Positions 16,525 to 25,774 of a stretch of DNA of 46,635 bases are shown here, in pieces. A program made the translations under genes and the position numbers. Position 1 is the stretch's first letter, and each line of letters opens with the position of its first letter. This stretch comes from Alphaproteobacteria bacterium (GTDB lineage: Bacteria; Pseudomonadota; Alphaproteobacteria; RF32; CAG-239), in assembly GCA_017961285.1 (NCBI GenBank), contig JAGCXO010000023.1, forward strand, positions 1 through 46,635. Reading direction: 5' to 3'. The notes below the pieces were generated by a model. The model saw only the letters and a program-made list of their open reading frames with translations. It was not told the origin of the DNA and ran no database searches.

Positions 16525-17068
16525 TTGGATTACCCTGTTGGGTAGCAATACTATGGAAATATGCGCCCAAACGCAAAGAGATATCATTGGCTATAATTTT
16601 TGCCGCATCTTCATCACCTTTTTTCTTTGCTATTGTTGTAGAATAAGGATTCGCCAAAATATCATAACCGCTATACGCAACACTGTCACCTCTCAACAAG
16701 GTATTATCATTATCAGTCATATAATAAGAAACCCTATATTTTACCATTTTACGTGTTGCCGTAATATCAGAGCGTAAAGCCTGATTTCTCTCTGTTTTGC
16801 TTTCAAGTTTTACAAAAAGCCTATATTTTGGCCTATTGGGTTGCCCTTTAGGAGAAAGCAAATCAATCAAATCATTTCTCATCATTTGCCCAAATCTGTC
16901 ACTTATAGGCATAACCTTAACCTTTGCCATTTCCTGAGAAATAGATGTATCAAATTCACCCTTAAAATACCAAGCGTTATCCCCCTTGCGTTCAACATAC
17001 AAAGGCTCAAATCCGCATGCCGAAACAAAACTTATCAGCACAAAAAATATAAATTTTCTATACAACAA
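16514..17068 (-). CDS. lptE: LPS-assembly lipoprotein LptE
   Basis: A 184-residue outer-membrane lipoprotein. A hydrophobic signal peptide ends in the lipobox VSAC, with CGFEPLY after it, the usual start of mature LptE. The body is beta-rich with an RYKLFVKLESK strand and a MVKYRVSYYM segment. It plugs the LptD barrel and helps insert lipopolysaccharide. The start is TTG 17068 (or the next TTG), overlapping the leuS stop by 11 bases; a stop codon just upstream in this frame rules out an earlier start. The downstream end overlaps holA. Low sequence conservation is normal in this family; position and signal peptide make the call. Confidence 0.88.
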   Translation of the reverse strand: MLYRKFIFFVLISFVSACGFEPLYVERKGDNAWYFKGEFDTSISQEMAKVKVMPISDRFGQMMRNDLIDLLSPKGQPNRPKYRLFVKLESKTERNQALRSDITATRKMVKYRVSYYMTDNDNTLLRGDSVAYSGYDILANPYSTTIAKKKGDEDAAKIIANDISLRLGAYFHSIATQQGNPNDF

Positions 17069-19514
17069 TGTTCACAATCCTATTTGGTACAACAATTATT
17101 TTCTTGATATTGCAACCCTCAATTTGACGAGCAACATTTTCAAGTTGCAAAGCCTTTTTCTCCACTTCTTCTTTTGGAGAATCTTTTGGCATTTCGATAG
17201 TGCCGCGCATTTTGCCACAAATCTGCACAGCCAAAGTTACGACATTATCTTCTGCCAATTTTCTATCACCTTCCGGCCATTTTTCATTGACAATGGTCTT
17301 GTCATATCCAAGCCTTGCCCACATTTCTTCAGCTATATGCGGTGCAAATGGTGACAAAATTTTTAGTAATACTTCATACATTTCCTGAGGAATCTCATCC
17401 ATTGAACTCAAATAATTTACATAAGTCATCAGTGATGAAACTGCAGTATTAAACTTCATAGTTTCGATTCTCTCATCAACTTCCAAAATGCACTTATGCA
17501 TTGCTCTCAAATCTTTTTCTGTCGGTTTTGATTTAGAAACCTTCTTAAATAATGAGTATATTTTACCGACAAAACGATAAACACCCATCAAGCTTTCTTC
17601 CGACCACATTGCCGCTTGATCAAACGGACCAATAAACATTTCATAAAGTCTGAATGTATCGGCACCGAAATTTTCGACAATCTCATCCGGATTAACCACA
17701 TTGCCGCGTGATTTTGACATTTTCTCGCCATTAGCTGCCAAAATCATACCATGAGAAGTTCTCTTTTTATATGGCTCCTTTGTCGAAACACAACCGCAAT
17801 CATACAAAAACTTATGCCAAAATCTCGAATATAAGAGGTGCAACGTCGTATGTTCCATACCCCCGTTATACCAATCAACATTCATCCAATAATCAAGAGC
17901 CTCTTTAGATGCAAACTCTTTATCATTATGCGGATCACAATATCTCAAAAAATACCATGAAGAACCCGCCCAATTCGGCATAACATCAGTCTCACGGCGA
18001 GCTTTTCCTCCGCATTTCGGACAAACCGTATTAACCCAATCAGTAGCTTTTGCCAAAGGAGAAGAACCATCATCATTCGGCAAAAAGTCTGTAACTTCCG
18101 GCAGTTCAAGTGGTAATTCCGATTCCGGCAAAGGCTGCCAACCACAGTGTTCGCAATAAACCATCGGTATCGGCTCGCCCCAATAACGTTGGCGAGAGAA
18201 CACCCAATCCCTAAGTTTGAAATTTACTTTTGCCTGACCAAAACCGTTCTTAACCGCATAATCTATCGCCGCACGCATACCATCTTCTTTGTTCATACCA
18301 TTCAAAAATTCAGAATTGATATGCGCTCCGTCCTCTTCCCAAGCTTGTTGCGAAATATCGCCGCCTTCCAAAACTTGAACAATCGGCAAATTAAAAGCTT
18401 TGGCAAAATCATAATCTCTTTGGTCATGAGCCGGCACAGCCATAATTGCGCCTGTTCCATAACCTGTCAAAACATAATCCGAAATAAATACCGGTATCAT
18501 TTGCCCGTTATAAGGATTTCTTGCCTTGATTCCTTTCAATTCCACACCGGTCTTTTCATCACCTGCTGTGCGTTGCAAATCAGATTTTTTTGCCGCCTCT
18601 GCAACATAAGCCCAAACTTCATCTTTATTTTCAAATCTATCCATATATTTTGCCACAAACGGATGTTCCGGCGCCATTACCATATATGTAACACCGAAAG
18701 CCGTATCGGGGCGAGTTGTAAACACTCTCAATTTTTCATCGGCAAAATCAAAATCGAGCTCTGCACCTTGTGATCTGCCAATCCAATTTATTTGTTGGGT
18801 TTTAACTCTATCAATAAAGTTCAACTCATCTAAATCATCAATCAACCTGTCGGCATATTTCGTTATAGCAATCATCCATTGCTCTTTATCTTTGCGCTCA
18901 ACTTCTGCACCGCAACGTTCACATTTGCCGTCAACAACTTCCTCATTTGCCAACCCGACTTTACAACTCGGACACCAGTTAATCGGTATTTTTGCCTTAT
19001 AAGCCAACCCCTTCTCAAAAAATTTCAAAAACATCCACTGTGTCCATTTATAATATTCAGGATCACAGGTTTCTATACATCTGTCCCAATCAAAACTAAA
19101 TCCCAAAGACTTCAATTGGCGTTTATAATTGGCAATATTTTGCTTTGTAGAAACAGCAGGATGAATACCTGTTTTAACGGCATAATTTTCCGCCGGCAAT
19201 CCAAAAGCATCAAATCCCATCGGATACAAAACATTATAACCTTGCATTCTTTTTTTGCGCGCAACCGCATCCAAGGCAGTATAAGAACGCGGATGACCAA
19301 CGTGTAACCCGACACCTGACGGATAAGGGAACTCAACCAACAGATAAAATTTTTCCTTATTTTTATCTACCTCGGCACGATAAACTTTTTCATCTTCCCA
19401 AATTTTTTGCCATTTCTTTTCAATAGTTCTAAAATTATAACGATCCTCCAAAGCCCATTCCTTTTGCCATTCTGCAAAATCTTTGCCGTTATAATGAGTA
19501 TTAGCTGCGCTCAT
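17058..19514 (-). CDS. leuS: Leucyl-tRNA synthetase
   Basis: An 818-residue class Ia synthetase that charges tRNA-Leu. It has the HIGH-type motif in PYPSGVGLHVGHPRSY near residue 43, a zinc-binding-like insert (CPSCKVG..CERCGAEV), the editing domain with TTRPDT and GTGAIMAVPAHDQRDYDFA, the KMSKS loop GEKMSKSRGNVVNPDEIV, and a C-terminal anticodon-binding domain. Length is slightly short of the usual 850-870 but nothing essential is absent. AAAGG precedes ATG 19514. It is first in a leuS-lptE-holA operon. The divergent rsmB start lies 153 bases away. Confidence 0.97.
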   Translation of the reverse strand: MSAANTHYNGKDFAEWQKEWALEDRYNFRTIEKKWQKIWEDEKVYRAEVDKNKEKFYLLVEFPYPSGVGLHVGHPRSYTALDAVARKKRMQGYNVLYPMGFDAFGLPAENYAVKTGIHPAVSTKQNIANYKRQLKSLGFSFDWDRCIETCDPEYYKWTQWMFLKFFEKGLAYKAKIPINWCPSCKVGLANEEVVDGKCERCGAEVERKDKEQWMIAITKYADRLIDDLDELNFIDRVKTQQINWIGRSQGAELDFDFADEKLRVFTTRPDTAFGVTYMVMAPEHPFVAKYMDRFENKDEVWAYVAEAAKKSDLQRTAGDEKTGVELKGIKARNPYNGQMIPVFISDYVLTGYGTGAIMAVPAHDQRDYDFAKAFNLPIVQVLEGGDISQQAWEEDGAHINSEFLNGMNKEDGMRAAIDYAVKNGFGQAKVNFKLRDWVFSRQRYWGEPIPMVYCEHCGWQPLPESELPLELPEVTDFLPNDDGSSPLAKATDWVNTVCPKCGGKARRETDVMPNWAGSSWYFLRYCDPHNDKEFASKEALDYWMNVDWYNGGMEHTTLHLLYSRFWHKFLYDCGCVSTKEPYKKRTSHGMILAANGEKMSKSRGNVVNPDEIVENFGADTFRLYEMFIGPFDQAAMWSEESLMGVYRFVGKIYSLFKKVSKSKPTEKDLRAMHKCILEVDERIETMKFNTAVSSLMTYVNYLSSMDEIPQEMYEVLLKILSPFAPHIAEEMWARLGYDKTIVNEKWPEGDRKLAEDNVVTLAVQICGKMRGTIEMPKDSPKEEVEKKALQLENVARQIEGCNIKKIIVVPNRIVNIVV

Positions 19515-19667
19515 AAAAAACCTTTCTTTATTCTTTTTGATTAAATTTTACTTGAGAATATAGCATTTATCAGAAAAATACAATAGCGGAATTTATTTTC
19601 CCCTTGTATTTATTCATGCATTTTTCTAAACTATCCTCGTTATCACTCCAAAAGAAAGGCAAAATTC

Positions 19668-20942
19668 TTGGATATCAGGCTTTTATCATTGAGAATATAT
19701 CAAAAACTTCTCTCCGGAAATTTTAGCAACGAATTTGATAGCATAATCGATTCGCAAGAAAAAGCTTTTTGCAAAAGACTTGTTTTGACTGCATTAAGAA
19801 AGCACCAATTTTTAAGAAGCGCAATCAACAACTACACTTCAAAATCCTTACCGCAAAAATTATCTTTTTCCCACTTATGTATCTTTCTCGGAGCAACCGA
19901 AATTCTTTTTTTCAGCACACCGGAATACGCCGCTGTCAACAGTTATGTTGCTTTTGCCAAAAAAGATAACAAATTTTCCGGCGGTTTTGTAAACGCCATA
20001 CTTCGCAAAATTTGCCAAAACAAAGATACCATAAAACAACAGCAAAATATATTTTTCCCAAAATCTTTTCGTCAGTTGTTGCAAAAAGATTACACAAAAA
20101 CCCAAATTGACAATATTGAATCTGCCTGCACTCAAGAGCCCCCGCTTGATATTACGGTAAAAAATAATGCAGAAGAATGGGCAAAAAAATTAGAAGGACA
20201 ACTAATGCCCAACGGCAGTATTCGACTTTTTTCCGCCGGCAACATTCCCGATATCCTTGGCTACGAACAAGGACAATGGTGGGTGCAAGATTTTTCATCA
20301 TCACTTGCCATCCAATCTTTGAACAATATAAAAGATAAAAAAGTCCTCGAACTCTGTGCCGCTCCCGGGGGAAAAACCGCCCAACTGACTAACGAAGGTG
20401 CAAAAGTAACTTCCGTAGAAATATCGCCGGCTCGCATCAAAACCATGCAACAAAATCTGCAAAGGCTGAATTTTGAGCCGGAAAAAATCATTTGTGAAGA
20501 TGCCATAGCCTTTTTACAAACCGATTCCTCTGTTTATGATATCATAACCATAGATGCTCCTTGCTCGGCAACCGGCACTTTGCGCCGACATCCCGAAATT
20601 GTGCATACTCGCACCACAAAAGACATTGCTCAAAATCAAACAATCCAAAAAAACATGCTTGAAACTGCTGCCTCCCATGTTGCAGACGGTGGAACCTTAT
20701 TATATTCTGTCTGCTCATTATCAAAAGCCGAAGGCGAAGAACAAATCAGATTTTTTTTGAAAAATCACCAGAATTTCAAAATATTACCGATTACTTTTTC
20801 AAAATTATCAAAAAAATCTCAAGATGAATTAAAAATTTTAACAACCGAAGAAGGCTTCATCCGTTGTCTGCCCTATCATTTCGCACAATTTGGCGGCATT
20901 GATGGATTTTTTGTTGCTCAATTGCAAAAAGAAATTTTGTAG
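19668..20942 (+). CDS. rsmB: 16S rRNA (cytosine-C5) methyltransferase RsmB/Sun family
   Basis: A 424-residue RNA methyltransferase. The N-terminal third is the NusB-like RNA-binding domain (FCKRLVLTALRKHQFL; YAAVNSYVAFAKK). The C-terminal domain has the SAM motif LCAAPGGKTAQL, motif IV DAPCSATGTLRRHPE and motif VI YSVCSLSKAEGE with the two catalytic cysteines. The start is TTG 19668 with AGAAAGG 9 bases upstream. RsmB modifies m5C967 in E. coli 16S rRNA; the family is broad, so the exact site is inferred. It is followed 68 bases later by a membrane protein gene on the same strand. Confidence 0.9.
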   Translation: MDIRLLSLRIYQKLLSGNFSNEFDSIIDSQEKAFCKRLVLTALRKHQFLRSAINNYTSKSLPQKLSFSHLCIFLGATEILFFSTPEYAAVNSYVAFAKKDNKFSGGFVNAILRKICQNKDTIKQQQNIFFPKSFRQLLQKDYTKTQIDNIESACTQEPPLDITVKNNAEEWAKKLEGQLMPNGSIRLFSAGNIPDILGYEQGQWWVQDFSSSLAIQSLNNIKDKKVLELCAAPGGKTAQLTNEGAKVTSVEISPARIKTMQQNLQRLNFEPEKIICEDAIAFLQTDSSVYDIITIDAPCSATGTLRRHPEIVHTRTTKDIAQNQTIQKNMLETAASHVADGGTLLYSVCSLSKAEGEEQIRFFLKNHQNFKILPITFSKLSKKSQDELKILTTEEGFIRCLPYHFAQFGGIDGFFVAQLQKEIL

Positions 20943-21010
20943 AGAATTTTTTAATCCATTTGCAATATAATTTAGAAAATTTGAATTTCAAATATTTAGG
21001 AAACAAAAAG

Positions 21011-22093
21011 ATGAGCACCAATTTCATTATATCCTTAGTATCCGGTTTTTTAAGTTTTATTATTCCGCCGCTGCTCTATAAATTTTCACCGCAAAGCTCG
21101 GCTCCGTTTAACAATCAACCCAAAAACCGACTTTTCTTGCCCATATTGATATCCATATTTATCATTTGCGGAGTAAATTACTTTATATGTTTTGATAACA
21201 AAGATTTCCTAACTTCATTCACGCTCATTGAATTTTCTACACCTTTTGCTCTGACCGGCCTATTGTTTTTCATCAGTCAACTCAACAAAACATCCAAATA
21301 TTTCACTTTTTGCCTTGCCCTGGCAAGCATAGCCGCCTCATTTAGCATACCGGCCGATTCTATTGCCGCAATCTTACCTCTGCCGGCATATCTGAATCAA
21401 CTGCTCATAATTGTTGCGTGGTTTTTATTCTCTTATATATATCGTTACGCCAACAACGGCAGTGCCACACTTGGCATCCAATCAGCCGCAATTGCTTTTG
21501 GTATAGCCATACTTGGCATGGTTAACGCCATTCCCTTCTTTCTTGCTTTGATTGCCCTAATATTTGGAACTGCTTTTACAGCACTCGCCGGCATAATGTG
21601 GCCGCCGGCCAAAAACAACATTTCCGATAATGTAGCATCTTGTGCAGGCTTCATTATTTTTGCGCTCATAGCTTGGGCGGCAACAGAAAATGCCATCAGT
21701 TGCGCCATCACATTCTCAATGCTGTTTATCATAGATTTTATTTGGGCAGCAATACTTCGTTTGACTTTTATTGAACAATATTCCAACATCAAAAACAACA
21801 CCGCATACCAAGAAGCTCTTTCCGCCGGTTTTTCAGCCCAATTAGCAACTTCATTTTTGTGCAGAGCACAAATCATTATTGTTCTTTTGGGCGTTTTCCA
21901 AGCATATAGCAACCAACCGCATTCTCTTTTGTTGTTTTCTGTTTTCATAACCATTTGGCTTTTATACAAACTGCGCAATTTATCATTGGAAACAAAATCC
22001 CTAAAAGATATAAACAAGGAAGTTATTGCCGATATTCAAGACCGCATAAATGATGTAAAACAATATATAGACAAGGATGACAATCAGCAATGA
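21011..22093 (+). CDS. Polytopic membrane protein of unknown function
   Basis: About 360 residues with roughly ten hydrophobic segments covering residues 5-325, short loops, and a charged C-terminal cytoplasmic tail (about 35 residues, helical, ending DKDDNQQ). No transporter or enzyme signature could be recognised. ATG 21011 with AGGAAAC upstream is preferred over an extension to 20960. The stop overlaps the next start as ATGA, so it is co-translated with a TPR-like soluble protein; the pair may form a membrane scaffold with a peripheral repeat protein. The overall look (small residues, few charges in membrane segments) resembles integral membrane biosynthesis or permease proteins, but this is not enough for a function. 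Confidence 0.75.
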   Translation: MSTNFIISLVSGFLSFIIPPLLYKFSPQSSAPFNNQPKNRLFLPILISIFIICGVNYFICFDNKDFLTSFTLIEFSTPFALTGLLFFISQLNKTSKYFTFCLALASIAASFSIPADSIAAILPLPAYLNQLLIIVAWFLFSYIYRYANNGSATLGIQSAAIAFGIAILGMVNAIPFFLALIALIFGTAFTALAGIMWPPAKNNISDNVASCAGFIIFALIAWAATENAISCAITFSMLFIIDFIWAAILRLTFIEQYSNIKNNTAYQEALSAGFSAQLATSFLCRAQIIIVLLGVFQAYSNQPHSLLLFSVFITIWLLYKLRNLSLETKSLKDINKEVIADIQDRINDVKQYIDKDDNQQ

Positions 22094-23496
22094 CTTGGGA
22101 TTTGAAAAAATTTTTTAATAAAGAAACTGAAACTGCTTCTGCCTCAAAAAATGCAGGAGAACCCATACCTCAGTTTAAAATTATTGTTGCCGATTTTTAC
22201 GACAATGCCAGCAGCAACGGCGCAATAAACCTTGCCACCGCGCTCAACAACTGCGAAGGGCTTGATGTTAGTGCATACACTGAAGACTTTGACCACTCTT
22301 TTCTCAACTTGGAAAGCCGCAATATTTTTGACCTCATTGATACCGGCAACACAATCTTACAGCAAAAACAAGCCGACACCATCATTTGGGGCTATCGCGA
22401 CAAAGGTTCAATTCGACTAAACTTTCAATCTCCTTATCAATATGAAGACAAAGGAAACACTTTCATTTCTTTGATGGACAGCTTTTATCTTCCTGCCGAG
22501 TTTTTAGACGGACCATCAGCACAAATTTCAGCAGATTTACTCTTGTTGCTATATGGTGCGATAATAAGTTCGGTCAACCCGACAGAAAGAGAAAAACAAA
22601 TTTATAAAAAATACCTCCTAAAAAAAATATCCTACCAATTATCACAAATCGATTCTTTACAATCTCTCGAAGAAATCTATCTTCCATATGTTCTAAACCT
22701 GTTAGGTGTGATCTACTTAAGCCTTGCTTATGACAGTCAACATGGCGACGACTTCAAAATTATTAACGACCTTTTCACCAATGCCTTACAGCACCAAAAC
22801 CAAATTTTGCACCCCACACATTTGGGTTGCATATACAACCACCTGGGCCAGCTTTACGATTGCGCCACACATTACCAAAACCGCCCTTCGTCATATTTTC
22901 GCAATTCCATAAAAAACTACCGGCAGGCACAAAAATATCTAAGCAAATACACATATCCTTACGATTATGGATACATCTGCTACAAACTGTCCAATTTATA
23001 TGTAAACTATTGGAAACAAACCGAGGACATCCAAGCCCTAAGAGATGCCGTGTTCCAAATGCGTGAGGCCGAAAAAGTATATACTCAAACACTTTTCCCA
23101 AGTTTTTGGGCATATATACAAGGGGCTCTCGGATATTTATTGCACAACATCGCTCATTTAACCAAAAGCGATGAACTATACAATCTTGCAATTGATGCTT
23201 ATCAAAACCAACAAAAAATCATCACCGAAAAGAAAGATCCTCTGTCTTGGGGATATATCCAAGAAAAAATCGGACATATATACTATCTTCAAGGGCGTAA
23301 AAACAATAACATTTCCATTTTAGAAGAAGCGCTATCATGTTTTCACGATGCCTTATTTATATATGAAAATGCACAAATTCTGCCATATATAAAACAAACC
23401 AAAATTGATATCGAAAAAGCCCACCGACTGCTAACCGAGTTGAAAGAAAAAGAACAAGAAGAAAGAGAACAGGAAGAAAAAGATTATGACGAATAA
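22090..23496 (+). CDS. TPR-like repeat protein
   Basis: A 468-residue soluble protein without a signal peptide. The N-terminal 150 residues contain a possible alpha/beta domain: the strand FKIIVADF, then QADTIIWGY and IRLNF, similar in style to nucleotide-free periplasmic TolB-like or FlgO-like domains. Residues about 190-440 are helical repeats with alternating patterns such as LGCIYNHLGQLYDC, YGYICYKLSNLYVNYW, WAYIQGALGYLLHNIA and WGYIQEKIGHIYYLQG. These look like degenerate TPRs spaced about 40-55 residues apart. The C-terminus is a Glu/Lys-rich tail. It overlaps the preceding membrane protein gene and probably works with it. A terminator follows immediately. Function unknown. Confidence 0.75.
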   Translation: MTWDLKKFFNKETETASASKNAGEPIPQFKIIVADFYDNASSNGAINLATALNNCEGLDVSAYTEDFDHSFLNLESRNIFDLIDTGNTILQQKQADTIIWGYRDKGSIRLNFQSPYQYEDKGNTFISLMDSFYLPAEFLDGPSAQISADLLLLLYGAIISSVNPTEREKQIYKKYLLKKISYQLSQIDSLQSLEEIYLPYVLNLLGVIYLSLAYDSQHGDDFKIINDLFTNALQHQNQILHPTHLGCIYNHLGQLYDCATHYQNRPSSYFRNSIKNYRQAQKYLSKYTYPYDYGYICYKLSNLYVNYWKQTEDIQALRDAVFQMREAEKVYTQTLFPSFWAYIQGALGYLLHNIAHLTKSDELYNLAIDAYQNQQKIITEKKDPLSWGYIQEKIGHIYYLQGRKNNNISILEEALSCFHDALFIYENAQILPYIKQTKIDIEKAHRLLTELKEKEQEEREQEEKDYDE

Positions 23497-23499
23497 AAA

Positions 23500-23519
23500 A
23501 ACCTCCCAAAAGGGAGGTT
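23500..23519. terminator. Bidirectional terminator
   Basis: An 8-bp stem AACCTCCC / GGGAGGTT with loop AAAA sits between the TPR gene and the convergent rpmB. TCTTT follows on the plus strand and a TTTTTTATTC run on the minus strand. Confidence 0.88.
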
Positions 23520-23539
23520 CTTTCAACTAAAAACCCATA

Positions 23540-23911
23540 TTACTTAGCAGCTTTCTTTGCCGCAACTTTTGTCACACGAGCTGACTTATTTTTTACAACT
23601 TTTTTCTTCGGAGCTTCTGCTTTTGCTGAAGTTCCTTTTTTCTTTGCAACAGATTTTTTAATTTTCTGTGCTTCCGGTGTCAACTCATCTGTGCGTGCAG
23701 ATTCCAAATAAGAGTCCAAACCGCCGTTATGCTCAATAGAACGAAGAGTTTTGGAGCAAATTTTCAGCTTAAAAAACTTATTCAAAGCCTCACTGAACAA
23801 AGAAACAACCTGCAAATTCGGCATAAAACGACGACGAGTACGATTATTTGCGTGGCTAACATTGTTGCCGCTCATAACGCCGGTGCCGGATATATCACAT
23901 TTTTTTACCAT
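23540..23911 (-). CDS. rpmB: 50S ribosomal protein L28 with basic C-terminal extension
   Basis: A 123-residue protein. The first 75-95 residues are L28 (KKCDISGTGVMSGNNVSHANNRTRRRF, LKICSKTLRSIEHNGG). The last 30-40 residues form a Lys/Ala-rich, low-complexity tail with KK, AKK and KV repeats, longer than standard L28 (about 75-100 residues). A similar tail is found on L17 in this window. Such tails are known on ribosomal proteins of several Alphaproteobacteria. The downstream end faces the shared terminator. The gene appears monocistronic, with tRNA-Arg about 135 bases behind its start on the opposite strand. Confidence 0.95.
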   Translation of the reverse strand: MVKKCDISGTGVMSGNNVSHANNRTRRRFMPNLQVVSLFSEALNKFFKLKICSKTLRSIEHNGGLDSYLESARTDELTPEAQKIKKSVAKKKGTSAKAEAPKKKVVKNKSARVTKVAAKKAAK

Positions 23912-24045
23912 AACTATTATCCTTACAAAAAATAAACTTGTTGCTTGTTAATAGCCACATTATTGCTCAAAGTCAAGGATTTTTTACAAAAAATAAAAAA
24001 AATGTAGCATTTAAATTCTTTTCAATGTAATAATACACATATCCT

Positions 24046-24122
24046 GTGCCCGTAGCTCAGCTGGATAGAGCGTTGGCCTCCGACGCCAAAGGCCGTGGGT
24101 TCAAATCCCTCCGGGCACGCCA
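24046..24122 (+). tRNA. tRNA-Arg (anticodon CCG)
   Basis: A complete cloverleaf: acceptor GTGCCCG / CGGGCAC, D arm GCTC..GAGC, anticodon stem TTGGC / GCCAA with a 7-base loop CTCCGAC placing CCG at positions 34-36, and T loop GGGTTCAAATCCC. Discriminator G and an encoded CCA end at 24122. It reads the rare-in-AT-rich-genomes codon CGG. It forms the left border of the accessory pocket. Confidence 0.97.
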
Positions 24123-24130
24123 TTGCAAAA

Positions 24131-24164
24131 TTGACAAAACAATTTTACTTGACAAAACAATTTT
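24131..24164 (+). repeat. Two direct repeats (16 bp) behind tRNA-Arg
   Basis: TTGACAAAACAATTTT occurs at 24131-24146 and again at 24149-24164, an 18-base period. With the preceding AAAA each copy can also form a small hairpin (AAAATTG / CAATTTT), so the first copy could end the tRNA transcript. Both contain TTGACA, a perfect -35 box; the second is followed after 17 bases by TAACAA, a weak -10. Either a terminator/promoter switch point or a scar of insertion next to the tRNA. Confidence 0.6.
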
Positions 24165-24245
24165 TTATTGCTAACAATTACGGCGACAAAAAAATTTTTT
24201 TGTTTAATTACTTAATCAATCAATCACCAAAAAAAAATTAACGCT

Positions 24246-24695
24246 ATGGAAAAAATTTTGAATCCAAGCATGATGCTCACACTGATTATCGTGTGCAGTA
24301 TTTTGGTAATCGCAGCGATTACCATGGCATTTTTGTTCTACAAAAAGAACAAGAAAGACCAAGAAATTAGCAACCAGCTTTTATGCCGGCTCGACGCTCA
24401 AGACATTGAGCTCAACGGCCACGGCGAAAAGATTGAGAACGCGCGTTCTTTTTCCAAAAGAATGTCCTTGCTGATGCTTCAGGAACAAAACTCCTACCTC
24501 AAAGAGGTTGCTTTTGTTCTTGATACATATATCAGCAAGAACAACTTGCAAATTGAACACGGTTTTCTGCCGTCCGAAATCGGCCGCGTTCGCAACTCGC
24601 AGTTATCGTTCTTGAAAGAGAACGTCCTGCATTACACAAAGTCACTTGATTCGGACACATACCAATCCGAACTCAAGAGTCTCGCTAGTGCCTAA
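24246..24695 (+). CDS. Unknown single-pass membrane protein, pocket gene 1
   Basis: A 149-residue protein. Residues 9-32 form one strongly hydrophobic helix (MLTLIIVCSILVIAAITMAF), followed by a basic stop-transfer segment (YKKNKKDQE) and about 110 residues of charged, helix-prone cytoplasmic sequence. I recognise no family. The leader has no SD sequence (only an A-rich stretch before ATG 24246). The coding sequence uses more G- and C-ending codons than flanking host genes, a trait it shares with the next two genes. The three lie 18-20 bases apart and presumably form one transcript ending at 25782. Probably acquired. Confidence 0.65.
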   Translation: MEKILNPSMMLTLIIVCSILVIAAITMAFLFYKKNKKDQEISNQLLCRLDAQDIELNGHGEKIENARSFSKRMSLLMLQEQNSYLKEVAFVLDTYISKNNLQIEHGFLPSEIGRVRNSQLSFLKENVLHYTKSLDSDTYQSELKSLASA

Positions 24696-24713
24696 CCCTT
24701 AAAATCCAAAGTT

Positions 24714-25166
24714 ATGAGTAAGAAACTTTTTTATGGGTTGGTCATTATTATGTTGGCCTGCGTAGCATTAGTTTCATGGAAACTGATGATCTTCATTGCA
24801 GTTGCTGTCGGCATTGCCGTGTTTGTCTTTGGCAAAAAAAATGTTCAAGATTTTATCTCGGGCAACTACAAAAAGGCCAAGACAAAATTGGCCAAAGCCT
24901 ACGATCGGCTAGTCACAGAGGATCCTCGTGTCGTCACGAACGTTTCTTCAGCTCCGGCGGAACAACAAGGATTCTACAAGGTGTTAATTCTTACCGAAGA
25001 CGGCAACGAATACTCCACCCTTATCCCCCAAGGCGATCCAATTCCAGCCTCGATTAAAATTGGGACCAAAATCATAATCGCCAAAGGAATTGCTCTATCC
25101 GAAGATGATGGTATAAGCAAAAAATATTATATCATCATCGGTGACGAAAAGTATGAATGTGTTTAA
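24714..25166 (+). CDS. Unknown two-helix membrane protein, pocket gene 2
   Basis: A 150-residue protein. Two close hydrophobic segments (residues about 5-18 and 23-38) form a hairpin in the membrane, then a basic linker (KKAKTKLAKAYDRL) and a compact C-terminal beta-rich domain of about 65 residues (FYKVLILTEDGNEY ... KYYIIIGDEKYECV). The C-terminal domain resembles a small barrel of the NfeD/OB type in layout (membrane hairpin plus beta domain), but I cannot confirm homology. No SD is seen before ATG 24714 (AAAATCCAAAGTT precedes it). It is the middle gene of the pocket operon. Confidence 0.65.
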   Translation: MSKKLFYGLVIIMLACVALVSWKLMIFIAVAVGIAVFVFGKKNVQDFISGNYKKAKTKLAKAYDRLVTEDPRVVTNVSSAPAEQQGFYKVLILTEDGNEYSTLIPQGDPIPASIKIGTKIIIAKGIALSEDDGISKKYYIIIGDEKYECV

Positions 25167-25186
25167 TCTGACAAAAACAAACGGTT

Positions 25187-25774
25187 ATGGTTAAGCTCAT
25201 CTTATTAATCGTCATCTGTGTATTAGCTGGATTCATCTTCTTTCTGACAAGAAGAATCTCGCGTCTCAAAAAAACAGGTGCTCCAGTTGAGCCTACATAC
25301 TTTCTTGGTGAATCTAAAGAGACTGACCCGCTCAAAAAAGAATTTGAGAAGTCATATCAAAAGACTCAACATCTCAAGCAATACGATTGGCAACAAGAAG
25401 TACTGTGGAAGATGGAACAACAGAGGCTGGACAAGCTCAACGGGCTTCTGATGTTAAAAGATCAGAAAATGCACGAGTTTGAGATGAAAAAATACGAGTT
25501 TACTCAGTCCATTGAGTTATACAATCTTTTGTGTAGCTTGATTGAAAGCAGCCCGTATTTGGCCAGCAACCTTCGAAAACACCCTCAAGAAGAGTCGGTG
25601 ATAATATTGAAAAATGCTGCCAACTTGACACCGGAACAATATAACAAACACAGAACTATGTTGTTCCAAGTGGTTGAGACGGTACAGAACCAACAGCTGC
25701 AACCTATCTCTCCGGTATTAGCGCAGCAACAATTCCAGCCGGTCACTCCGGTATCATACAAGGAAGCCAATTAG
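25187..25774 (+). CDS. Unknown single-pass membrane protein with coiled coil, pocket gene 3
   Basis: A 195-residue protein: an N-terminal membrane helix (residues 3-21, LILLIVICVLAGFIFFL), a basic anchor (TRRISRLKK), a long charged helical region (about 45-110) rich in Gln, Lys and Glu that should form a coiled coil, and a Gln/Pro/Val-rich tail (LQPISPVLAQQQFQPVTPV). No family recognised. Again no SD before ATG 25187 (ACAAACGGTT). Its last codons form the 5' arm of the terminator and its stop lies in the loop, an unusually compact ending. It probably acts with the two preceding membrane proteins. Confidence 0.65.
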   Translation: MVKLILLIVICVLAGFIFFLTRRISRLKKTGAPVEPTYFLGESKETDPLKKEFEKSYQKTQHLKQYDWQQEVLWKMEQQRLDKLNGLLMLKDQKMHEFEMKKYEFTQSIELYNLLCSLIESSPYLASNLRKHPQEESVIILKNAANLTPEQYNKHRTMLFQVVETVQNQQLQPISPVLAQQQFQPVTPVSYKEAN

